Positions 1 through 7,488 of a DNA stretch of 12,768 nucleotides are shown piece by piece (the stretch's first letter is position 1; every line of letters begins with the position of its first letter). The translations under genes were made by a program, and so were the position numbers. The stretch comes from Accumulibacter sp. (GTDB lineage Bacteria > Pseudomonadota > Gammaproteobacteria > Burkholderiales > Rhodocyclaceae). A model generated the notes under the pieces. It made no database searches. It saw only the letters and a program-made list of their open reading frames with translations, and had not been told where the DNA came from. The stretch is from the NCBI GenBank assembly GCA_031284185.1, contig JAITAJ010000165.1, positions 1-12,768 of the forward strand, written 5' to 3'.

Positions 1-9
1 CAGAAATAC

Positions 10-89
10 TTGCGGCGCTTCGCGCCGGAATGAGACGGTAAAACCGAACACTCGGTTTTACCTCCTGACTCCGGCGCAAAGCGCCGCAA
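10..89. repeat. 80-bp nested palindromic repeat, copy 1
   Basis: The outer arms are TTGCGGCGCTTCGCGCCGGA (10-29) and TCCGGCGCAAAGCGCCGCAA (70-89), which are inverted complements with one mismatch. Inside them sits a second, perfect hairpin: GGTAAAACCGA (37-47), loop ACAC (48-51), TCGGTTTTACC (52-62). The element is therefore a hairpin within a hairpin. The same architecture recurs at about 124-189 and at 1110-1189, where the overall length is again 80 bp. This resembles REP/BIME-like intergenic palindromes, but I cannot assign it to a named family and no RAYT-type transposase gene is present here. Confidence 0.85.
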
Positions 90-95
90 ATAGTT

Positions 96-119
96 CTGTC
101 CTCTGTCTTCTGTCCTCTG
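96..119. repeat. Heptamer tandem repeat (CTGTCYT)3
   Basis: Three head-to-tail units of a 7-bp motif, CTGTCCT, CTGTCTT, CTGTCCT, end in CTG. The tract lies directly between palindromic repeat copies 1 and 2. The same motif occurs beside repeat copy 3 (1219-1241) and, on the other strand, at 12612-12637, so it is a dispersed short repeat rather than one local slippage event. Confidence 0.75.
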
Positions 120-123
120 ATAA

Positions 124-189
124 GTGCCGGAATGAGACGAAAAACCGAACACTCGGTTTTACCATCTCCTCCGGCACAAAGCGCCGCAA
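124..189. repeat. Nested palindromic repeat, copy 2 (left arm truncated)
   Basis: The right outer arm TCCGGCACAAAGCGCCGCAA (170-189) and the inner hairpin AAAACCGA (141-148), loop ACAC, TCGGTTTT (153-160) match copy 1. The left outer arm keeps only its inner end (GTGCCGGA, 124-131); where the rest should be there is heptamer-tract sequence. The flank after the right arm (ATAGTTCTG) is also shared with copy 1, so the repeated unit extends slightly past the palindrome. It ends about 20 bp from the stop codon of the outer-membrane protein gene. Confidence 0.75.
140..160 (-). terminator. Possible terminator of the outer-membrane protein gene, formed by the repeat's inner hairpin
   Basis: Read on the minus strand, about 50 nt after the stop codon at 210, the inner hairpin of repeat copy 2 gives AAAACCGA, loop GTGT, TCGGTTTT plus one more T. 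This is an 8-bp stem whose 3' arm ends in five T residues, so it could act as a weak factor-independent terminator. The stem is AT-rich at its base, which makes this tentative. Copy 1 repeats the same structure further downstream. Confidence 0.4.
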
Positions 190-209
190 ATAGTTCTGGC
201 CTTTGGAAC

Positions 210-902
210 TCAGAAACTGTACCGGATTCCCGCCAGCAGCTCGTATGAAGAAAGTTTGGCCTTCATTTTGTACGAGTGGCTATTGGACGTGGCGAGACTG
301 CTCAGGTTTCCAAGATCGGTATAACGATAACCGACGTCCAGAGACAGATTCTTGTTGAACGCATATGATCCGCCAAGACTGGCGTTCCAGGCGAAATTGT
401 TCGCGTGCTCAGAGGAAGAAATCACGCCGCTACCATAGTTGTGAGTGGCCTTGCTTTTTGTGTTGGCAATGCCCGCGCCAATGCCGACATAAGGCGTGAA
501 GGCGCTCTTGGTATCGAAGTCATAGTAGGCATTGATGAAGTAAGTCTGCGTCTTGATCTTCGTGTCGAATACCCCTGGAGCAGCCTTGTTTGCGATGTCG
601 AACTGGGCCTTCTCGCCGAATCCGAATTCAAATTCGGTCCGGATGTTTCCACGAATGGCATGGACGGGAAGAGCAAAGCCGATCGCGGTCTTGCTTCCGA
701 GCACATCGTCCTTCTCATCCGTTCCATGAACGACGGCCTGCTGACCTCCTCCAGGCAAGGGACTCATGACCGAATCCTTGTTCTTTAGCTTGGTGTACGC
801 GATTTTTTCCGAAACGTAGAATTTGACGTCCGTGGCGTATACGGGCGCGGTGAACGCGGCGGCGAAAAAGGCCGCGAACACGGTTGGTGACACTCTTTTC
901 AT
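210..902 (-). CDS. Outer-membrane beta-barrel protein (OmpA/Opa-like porin-fold family)
   Basis: A 230-residue protein with a clear Sec signal peptide: basic MKRV start, hydrophobic alanine/phenylalanine core, and cleavage after VYA at about residue 23. The mature part alternates polar and hydrophobic residues in amphipathic strands, including FTPYVGIGAGIA and LSLDVGYRYTDLG, typical of small eight-stranded outer-membrane barrels. It ends in YSF, the C-terminal aromatic signal read by the BAM machinery. I chose ATG at 902 because AGGGA lies at good spacing just upstream and the signal peptide starts there; the longer open frame to 980 only adds non-signal sequence. Function beyond a surface barrel cannot be told. 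The gene is distinctly less GC-rich than its neighbours and has a truncated paralogue directly upstream. Confidence 0.85.
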   Translation of the reverse strand: MKRVSPTVFAAFFAAAFTAPVYATDVKFYVSEKIAYTKLKNKDSVMSPLPGGGQQAVVHGTDEKDDVLGSKTAIGFALPVHAIRGNIRTEFEFGFGEKAQFDIANKAAPGVFDTKIKTQTYFINAYYDFDTKSAFTPYVGIGAGIANTKSKATHNYGSGVISSSEHANNFAWNASLGGSYAFNKNLSLDVGYRYTDLGNLSSLATSNSHSYKMKAKLSSYELLAGIRYSF

Positions 903-1108
903 GTGAATTTCCCTTCGGGTGAAATGTTCATCTTTCCATGCAGACATTGCGTGAAAAGCATGAAAACGCAGACATTGCATGGAAGCGGAAGTTCAATTTC
1001 ACCACGCGGGCCGCCAGAGGCCGAGGGGAGTCCCTCCCCGCGCTTGCACGGGCACCGCCTGAATCTGGCGGGTATTTGCAATCGATGTGCAATCGGCGGC
1101 ACTGGCAA
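903..1108 (-). promoter_or_regulatory. Duplicated upstream region of the intact outer-membrane protein gene
   Basis: This stretch aligns along most of its length with 1391-1558, the region upstream of the truncated paralogue. Shared blocks include the ribosome-binding area (CCCTTCGGGTGAAATG), TCTTTCCATGCAGACATTGC, a GGAAGTT block and GCCTGAATCTGG. This copy carries two extra local duplications: GCAGACATTGCRTG at 940-953 and 968-981 (28-bp period), and TGCAATCG at 1077-1084 and 1088-1095. It presumably holds the promoter, but I see no convincing -35/-10 pair. Confidence 0.6.
940..981. repeat. 28-bp-period tandem duplication upstream of the outer-membrane protein gene
   Basis: GCAGACATTGCGTG (940-953) and GCAGACATTGCATG (968-981) are two near-identical copies with a 28-bp period, each within a repeated GCATGAAAAC-type context. 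The equivalent place upstream of the truncated paralogue has only one copy (1428-1441). The extra unit therefore arose, or survived, only in front of the intact gene, about 40-80 bp before its start codon. Confidence 0.7.
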
Positions 1109-1109
1109 C

Positions 1110-1189
1110 TTGCGGCGCTTTACGCCGGAGTAAGATGGAAAACCCGAGCGCTCGGTCTTGCATCCTTGATCCGGCGCAGAGCGCCGCGA
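1110..1189. repeat. 80-bp nested palindromic repeat, copy 3
   Basis: The outer arms TTGCGGCGCTTTACGCCGGA (1110-1129) and TCCGGCGCAGAGCGCCGCGA (1170-1189) keep the exact 80-bp spacing of copy 1 with a few changes. The inner hairpin has drifted to a core CGAGCGCTCG palindrome (1145-1154). This copy separates the upstream region of the intact outer-membrane protein gene from the broken end of its paralogue. Confidence 0.8.
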
Positions 1190-1218
1190 GTTCATCTGCC
1201 TTCCGCCCTCTCTGACCG

Positions 1219-1241
1219 CTGTCTTCTGATACTGTCTTCTG
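1219..1241. repeat. Heptamer-type repeat, two CTGTCTTCTG units
   Basis: CTGTCTTCTG occurs at 1219-1228 and again at 1232-1241, separated by ATA. The motif matches the tract at 96-119. It lies about 18 bp from the point where the paralogous gene remnant stops matching the intact gene. Confidence 0.7.
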
Positions 1242-1258
1242 CAAAGCGCGGAAGCGGA

Positions 1259-1390
1259 CGAATCTTTGCTCTTTATCCTGCTATGCGTGATTTTTTCAGA
1301 AACGTAAAGTTTGATGTCCGCGGCATATGCGGACGTGGTGAACGCGGCGGCGAACAAAGCCGCGAATACGGTTGGCGACACTCTTTTCAT
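1259..1390 (-). pseudogene. 5' remnant of a paralogous outer-membrane protein gene
   Basis: Starting from ATG at 1390, the first 44 or so codons encode a signal peptide and mature start clearly homologous to the intact gene at 210-902: both begin MKRVSPTVFAA and share YVSEKI. By hand count 31 of 45 residues are identical, and most differences are conservative (V/I, K/R, L/I, T/S). Similarity stops abruptly near 1259, after the GATTCG codon pair, where the sequence runs into heptamer repeats and palindrome copy 3. The remaining roughly 185 residues of the barrel are missing. The frame happens to stay open to 899, giving a 163-codon chimera whose tail is repeat and upstream DNA; I regard this as debris rather than a functional protein. 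Confidence 0.75.
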
Positions 1391-1558
1391 GTGAATCTCC
1401 CTTCGGGTGAAATGCTCATCTTTCCATGCAGACATTGCATGAAAACGGAAGTTAAATTTCACTACATGAGCCATCGGGGGAAAAAGAGAAGTTTCATCCC
1501 GCGCTCGCGCAGGCGCCGCCTGAGTCTGGAAGGCCATTTGCAATCGGCGGTGTCTGCG
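1391..1558 (-). promoter_or_regulatory. Duplicated upstream region of the truncated paralogue
   Basis: Homologous to 903-1108. It retains a strong ribosome-binding sequence (GAAGGGAGATTCAC before ATG at 1390) and a single GCAGACATTGCATG unit (1428-1441). The homology ends near 1558, at the small dyad GCGAT-TAGA-ATCGC (1556-1569), just before the parE promoter. This region and parE are thus divergently arranged. No gene is visible in 1391-1698 apart from the control elements. Confidence 0.55.
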
Positions 1559-1585
1559 ATTAGAATCGCGGCGGAAGTCGTTTCA

Positions 1586-1614
1586 ATAAAACTTCCGTTT
1601 GTTTTCAGTATAAT
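1586..1614 (+). promoter_or_regulatory. Putative sigma70 promoter of parE-parC
   Basis: A perfect TATAAT box lies at 1609-1614 in an unusually AT-rich patch for this genome. The -35 region 17 bp upstream (ATAAAA, 1586-1591) matches the consensus poorly, so strength may come from the -10 box or an activator. Transcription would start near 1621 and leave a leader of about 78 nt before the parE ATG. A small dyad (1556-1569) lies just upstream. Confidence 0.6.
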
Positions 1615-1698
1615 AAGACCCTTTCCTTCATCGACCGGCATGAAGCGGCGCAAGCCGATCCGCCCTCTCGAATCTCCGTCCTCCGAACTCCCCTGAAC

Positions 1699-3648
<1,950 letters not shown>

Positions 3649-3649
3649 A

Positions 3650-6007
3650 ATGACGCATCACCAGGAAGACAAGGCCACGCCCGACATGTTTGCCGCTCCG
3701 CCGCCGTCCGGCCCGGCCATCGGCGAGGATGACGGCGAGAGCGTCCCGCTGCACGAAACCGCCGCGCGTGATTATCTGGAGTACGCCGTCGCCGTGGTCA
3801 AGGGACGCGCCCTGCCCGACGTCAGGGACGGCCAGAAACCCGTGCAGCGGCGCGTGCTCTACGCCATGCACGAGCTGGGCCTTCCCGCCGGCGCCAAGCC
3901 GGTGAAATCGGCGCGCGTGGTCGGCGACGTGATCGGCAAGTTCCACCCGCACGGCGATTCCTCGGCCTATGACGCGATGGTGCGCGTCGCGCAGCCGTTC
4001 TCGCTGCGCTATCCGCTGGTCGACGGCCAGGGCAATTTCGGCTCGCGCGACGGCGACAACGCGGCGGCGATGCGCTATACCGAGGCGCGTCTCGCGCCGA
4101 TCGCCGAACTCTTGCTCGGTGAGATCGATGAGGGGACGGTCGACTTTCAGCCCAATTATGACGGCGCGCTCATCGAACCGGCCTTCCTGCCCGCCCGTCT
4201 ACCCTTTTCGCTCCTGAACGGCGCGTCCGGCATCGCCGTCGGCATGGCCACCGAGATTCCGCCGCACAATCTGCCCGAGATCGCCGAGGCGGCGATCCAC
4301 CTGATCCAGAATCCCCAGGCCGGTCTCGCGGAACTCATGCGGCACGTTCCCGGCCCGGACTATCCCGGCGGCGGGCAGATCATCTCCCCCGCGTCCGAGA
4401 TCGCGGCGGCTTACGCCAGTGGCCGGGGCAGCCTGCGCGTGCGCGCCCGCCACGAGTTCGAGGAACTCGCGCGCGGCGCCTGGCAGCTCGTCGTCCGGGA
4501 GCTGCCGCCCGGCGTATCCGCGGCTCGCGTGCTTTCCGAAATCGGCGCGTTGATGAACCCGCCGCCCAGACCCGGCAGGAAAACCATCGAGCAGGCGGCG
4601 TCGCAGTTGAAGGCGCTGTTTGCCTCGCAGCTCGAACGCGCGCGTGACGAATCCGGCAAGGACGACGATGTTCGCCTCGTCTTCGAGCCGGTCGGCTCGC
4701 GCCAGAACCGCGAAGAATTCCTCGCCCTGCTGCTCACGCATACCAGCCTGGAGACGACGGCGCCGGTCAATCTCGTCGCCGTCGGCCTCGATGGCCGGCC
4801 ATGCCAGAAGACCCTCGCCGAACTGCTCGGCGAATGGTGCCGCTTCCGGCTCGGCACCGCGCGCCGGCGCAGCGAATTCCGCCTCGCCCGGGCCAGGGAT
4901 CGCATCCACGTCCTCGAAGGCCGGCACATCGTCTTCCTCAACATCGACGCGGTGATCCGCCTGATCCGCGAATCCGACGAACCCAAACCGGCGCTGATCG
5001 CGCGTTTCGCCCTCTCCGAGCGGCAGGCCGACGATATCCTGGAGATTCGACTGCGCCAACTGGCAAGGCTCGAAGGCATCCGCATCGAGCAGGAACTCGA
5101 AAAGCTGCGCCGGGAGGAGAACGAACTGGAGAAACTGCTGGCCAGCGACGCGCTGATGCGCCGGCTCGTGATCAAGGAAATCCGGGCCGACGCGGCCAGG
5201 CACGGAGACGCGCGGCGCACGCTGATCGAAGCCTCGGCGGTGGCCTCGCGCTCGGAACTCGCCGCCGTGGCCGACGAGCCGGTGACGCTGATCGTTTCCG
5301 AAAAGAGGTGGGCGCGTGTGCGCCAGGGGCACAATCTGGATCTTTCCGGCGTCGCCTATAAAGACGGCGACGGCCCGGGCGTTGCCTACGAGTGCCGCTC
5401 GGTCGATTCGCTGATCATCCTGTCCGACGAAGGCCGGGCCTTCACCGTATCGGTCGCCGCGCTGCCCGACGGGCGCGGCATGGGCGCGCCGCTCTCGTCG
5501 TTCGTGGACATGGGCAAGAGCCGCATCGCGCACGTGCTGACCGGCAGGCCGGAAGACGAATTCCTGATCGCCAAGACTTCCGGCTACGGATTCATCTGTG
5601 CCTTCGGCGACCTGCTTTCGCGTCAGAAAGCCGGCAAGTCCTTCCTGACGATGGAAGAAGGCGCCGTCATCCTGCCGCCTTCGCCGGTCGACGGCATGGA
5701 TCACGTCGCGGCGCTTTCCGGCGACGGCCGCCTGCTGATCTTCCCGCTCGAACAGATGAAGCGGCTCTCCGGCGGCAAGGGGGTGCAGATCATCGGTCTC
5801 CGGGACGAGGAGACGCTGGCGTCGGCGATCGCCATGAAAGGCCCCGTCGCGCGCATCACGGGCAGTTTCCGCAATCGGCGGAAGGAGTGGCGCTCGGAAG
5901 AAAGACACCTCGGCCAGCGCGCGCGGCGCGGCGCTCCGATCGGGCCGATGAATGATCCTGTGATCGGACGCCCAGAACCGGAAACGCCTTCGCCAAAGAC
6001 CGGCTGA
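3650..6007 (+). CDS. parC: DNA topoisomerase IV subunit A (ParC)
   Basis: 785 residues; the DNA-breaking and religating subunit that forms a heterotetramer with ParE. The winged-helix domain has the arginine-tyrosine pair in AAMRYTE, with the catalytic tyrosine at Y143. The quinolone-resistance region reads HPHGDSSAYD, with serine 104 at the E. coli Ser80 position and aspartate 108 at the Glu84 position, so no classic resistance change is seen at Ser80. A charged coiled-coil segment lies near residues 470-498, and the remaining C-terminal third is the beta-pinwheel DNA-wrapping domain. The N-terminus carries about 24 polar residues more than E. coli ParC. The ATG sits one base after the parE TGA, so the two are almost certainly one operon. 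Confidence 0.97.
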   Translation: MTHHQEDKATPDMFAAPPPSGPAIGEDDGESVPLHETAARDYLEYAVAVVKGRALPDVRDGQKPVQRRVLYAMHELGLPAGAKPVKSARVVGDVIGKFHPHGDSSAYDAMVRVAQPFSLRYPLVDGQGNFGSRDGDNAAAMRYTEARLAPIAELLLGEIDEGTVDFQPNYDGALIEPAFLPARLPFSLLNGASGIAVGMATEIPPHNLPEIAEAAIHLIQNPQAGLAELMRHVPGPDYPGGGQIISPASEIAAAYASGRGSLRVRARHEFEELARGAWQLVVRELPPGVSAARVLSEIGALMNPPPRPGRKTIEQAASQLKALFASQLERARDESGKDDDVRLVFEPVGSRQNREEFLALLLTHTSLETTAPVNLVAVGLDGRPCQKTLAELLGEWCRFRLGTARRRSEFRLARARDRIHVLEGRHIVFLNIDAVIRLIRESDEPKPALIARFALSERQADDILEIRLRQLARLEGIRIEQELEKLRREENELEKLLASDALMRRLVIKEIRADAARHGDARRTLIEASAVASRSELAAVADEPVTLIVSEKRWARVRQGHNLDLSGVAYKDGDGPGVAYECRSVDSLIILSDEGRAFTVSVAALPDGRGMGAPLSSFVDMGKSRIAHVLTGRPEDEFLIAKTSGYGFICAFGDLLSRQKAGKSFLTMEEGAVILPPSPVDGMDHVAALSGDGRLLIFPLEQMKRLSGGKGVQIIGLRDEETLASAIAMKGPVARITGSFRNRRKEWRSEERHLGQRARRGAPIGPMNDPVIGRPEPETPSPKTG

Positions 6008-6038
6008 AACCGGGAGAACGGCGGCGCCCGGCACATGG

Positions 6039-6061
6039 AGCGGCGTCCGCTTATTTTTATT
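6039..6061 (+). terminator. Probable intrinsic terminator after parC
   Basis: AGCGG (6039-6043), loop CGT, CCGCT (6047-6051) form a short GC-rich hairpin followed directly by TATTTTTATT. It starts about 30 nt after the parC stop codon. The stem is only 5 bp, so termination may be partial. Confidence 0.5.
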
Positions 6062-6082
6062 CGCGCGGTTTTCTGCTACTCT
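6054..6082 (+). promoter_or_regulatory. Weak candidate promoter for the FHA-EAL gene
   Basis: TTTTTA (6054-6059) and TACTCT (6077-6082) are 17 bp apart, and the second box is preceded by TGC, giving an extended -10 arrangement. Each hexamer matches the consensus at only three of six positions. It overlaps the T-rich tail of the parC terminator. Confidence 0.3.
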
Positions 6083-6120
6083 CCAGATGTCGCTTGCTAC
6101 CTACGGGATGGAGTGATTTT

Positions 6121-7233
6121 TTGAAAGATCAATGGGCGCTCGAATCTGCCGGTCCCGATGGCACTCGCACGCAATTTCTGATTACTCAGCTTCCTTGCCA
6201 GATCGGCCGCGCCAAAAGTAACGACTTGGTGATCGCCGATCTTGGATTGAGCCGCTTACACGCCACCTTGGCCACCGACATCACCGGCCAGTTGCGGCTC
6301 ATCGACGAAAACAGCACCAACGGCACCTTCGTCAATCGGCATCGCGTCGAAGGCTACTGCCTGCTCAATAAAAACGACATCATCCATTTCGCCGGCGCCG
6401 AATTCAAATTGCGTCTGATCCAGGTGGAGCCGCACAGCGTGTTGCCGTTCGACCAGATGAACACGATGCTCATCGCCGGAACGAAATCGCTCTCGGAATA
6501 TTTCGTGCAGAACGAGGCCGAGTTCGACGAGCTGATCATGGGCAACGGGTTGTCGGGCGCCATCCAGCCGATCATCGACGTGAAAACGCGCAAGATATTC
6601 GCCTACGAGCTGCTCGGGCGCGCCAATCATCCGCGTCTGCCGAAGACGCCGATCGAACTGTTCGGCCTGGCCAGAGCCATGGATCGTGAGGCCGAACTGA
6701 GCCTGACCTTCCGCGAGTTCGGCGTGAGAAAGTTTGCCCCGTACATCCGGGGAAGCAAGCTGTTCGTCAACGCGCACCCGAAGGAAATGTTCAGCGAAGT
6801 GTTTCTCGCTTCCCTGGCGCCCTTGACCCACTCGACGCCCGACGTGCAGATCGTCGTGGAAATTCACGAATCGGCGATCACCAACGTCCGGCAGTTGCGC
6901 CGGTTCGTCAGTCAACTGGCCGACCTGGACGTTCTTTTCGCCTACGATGACTTCGGGGCCGGGCAGGCGCGTCTGCTCGAACTCGCCGACGTGCCCGCGC
7001 ACTTCGTGAAATTCGACATGTCGCTGATTCACTGCCTGGACAAGGCCAGCCCGCGCAAACAGAAAGTGGTCGGGGATCTGGTGCAGATGGTTCTCGCCGC
7101 CGGCTCGGTGCCGCTTGCCGAAGGCGTGGAAAACAAAGAGGAAGCCAAGATCTGCGTGAGCATGGGCGTACAGTTGATCCAGGGCTACTTCACGGGGCGG
7201 CCGATTCTGGCCGAGGAGCTGGATGCCAAATGA
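6121..7233 (+). CDS. FHA-EAL protein, predicted c-di-GMP phosphodiesterase
   Basis: A cytoplasmic 370-residue protein with no membrane segment. An N-terminal FHA domain (about 1-100) has the phosphothreonine-binding signature: GR at 29-30, SRLH at 44-47 and NSTNGTFVN at 64-72. The C-terminal EAL domain (about 140-365) keeps the usual catalytic and metal residues: E163 (ELL variant of EAL), N217 (FVNAHP), E247, D276-D277 (DDFGAG), K297, E334/E337 (AEGVEN) and Q354 (QGY). Hydrolysis of c-di-GMP to pGpG is therefore expected. I prefer TTG at 6121 because GGAG lies 7 nt upstream; TTG at 6094 would add nine residues and has no such site. The pairing suggests control by a Ser/Thr kinase or phosphoprotein partner, but none is encoded here. 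The gene runs convergent to tRNA-Gly. Confidence 0.88.
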   Translation: MKDQWALESAGPDGTRTQFLITQLPCQIGRAKSNDLVIADLGLSRLHATLATDITGQLRLIDENSTNGTFVNRHRVEGYCLLNKNDIIHFAGAEFKLRLIQVEPHSVLPFDQMNTMLIAGTKSLSEYFVQNEAEFDELIMGNGLSGAIQPIIDVKTRKIFAYELLGRANHPRLPKTPIELFGLARAMDREAELSLTFREFGVRKFAPYIRGSKLFVNAHPKEMFSEVFLASLAPLTHSTPDVQIVVEIHESAITNVRQLRRFVSQLADLDVLFAYDDFGAGQARLLELADVPAHFVKFDMSLIHCLDKASPRKQKVVGDLVQMVLAAGSVPLAEGVENKEEAKICVSMGVQLIQGYFTGRPILAEELDAK

Positions 7234-7249
7234 CGGAAGGCCCGTCTTT
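7232..7249 (+). terminator. Possible short terminator after the FHA-EAL gene
   Basis: GACGG (7232-7236), loop AAGGC, CCGTC (7242-7246), then TTT. The hairpin begins inside the stop codon. The 5-bp stem and short T run make it weak; read on the other strand the same hairpin lies about 45 nt beyond the tRNA-Gly 3' end and could serve both transcripts. Confidence 0.35.
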
Positions 7250-7292
7250 CGTCTGACTCGCGGACATCGCCGGAGGTCTGCGGATCGGATTC

Positions 7293-7368
7293 TGGAGCGG
7301 GAAACGAGTCTCGAACTCGCGACCTCAACCTTGGCAAGGTTGCGCTCTACCAACTGAGCTATTCCCGC
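7293..7368 (-). tRNA. tRNA-Gly, anticodon GCC
   Basis: Read on the minus strand, the 76-nt cloverleaf begins GCGGGAATAGCTCAG and ends CCCGCTCCA, with acceptor arms GCGGGAA/TTCCCGC-type pairing and an encoded CCA. The anticodon arm is CAACC-TTGCCAA-GGTTG with GCC at 7335-7333. The T-arm contains GTTCGAGAC. It decodes GGC and GGT glycine codons. It has its own promoter at 7426-7454. Confidence 0.97.
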
Positions 7369-7425
7369 GAAACCCTCGGAGCGTGAGCCGGAATCGAATC
7401 GACCCGCGCAAACGCGCAGACGCGC

Positions 7426-7454
7426 ATTATGCGCCGCGCGATCCGCCGCGTCAA
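7426..7454 (-). promoter_or_regulatory. Strong sigma70 promoter of tRNA-Gly
   Basis: On the minus strand TTGACG (7454-7449) is followed by a 17-bp spacer and CATAAT (7431-7426), each five of six to consensus. The region just after the -10 is GC-rich (GCGCGTC), typical of stable-RNA promoters under stringent control. Start would be near 7419, giving a leader of about 50 nt that must be processed to the mature 5' end. The -10 is embedded in a 13-bp palindrome, GCGCAT-T-ATGCGC (7422-7434). Confidence 0.75.
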
Positions 7455-7488
7455 ACGCGGACTCGCGTCTCGCGCGATCCGCCGCGTC
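7435..7488. repeat. 18-bp exact direct repeat spanning the tRNA-Gly promoter
   Basis: CGCGCGATCCGCCGCGTC occurs at 7435-7452 and again at 7471-7488, with 18 bp between. The left copy contains most of the tRNA promoter spacer and part of the -35 box. The right copy ends immediately before the ribD stop codon and lacks matching promoter hexamers. Confidence 0.8.

Noticed and set aside
10..189. CRISPR array
   Set aside because: Only two adjacent palindromic units with no regular unique spacers, and no cas genes in the window.
938..1696. 252-codon plus-strand frame through the repeat region upstream of parE
   Set aside because: It overlaps palindromes, the paralogue remnant and the parE promoter, and the product is arginine-rich without domain features.
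4199..6034. Long open frame (611 codons) on the minus strand opposite parC
   Set aside because: It runs antisense to an unmistakable ParC; in GC-rich coding DNA the opposite strand often stays open. The translation is low-complexity and has no domain I recognise.
7293..7368. tRNA-Gly as an integration site for a mobile element
   Set aside because: No integrase gene and no second copy of the tRNA 3' end are visible; both neighbours are ordinary genes.
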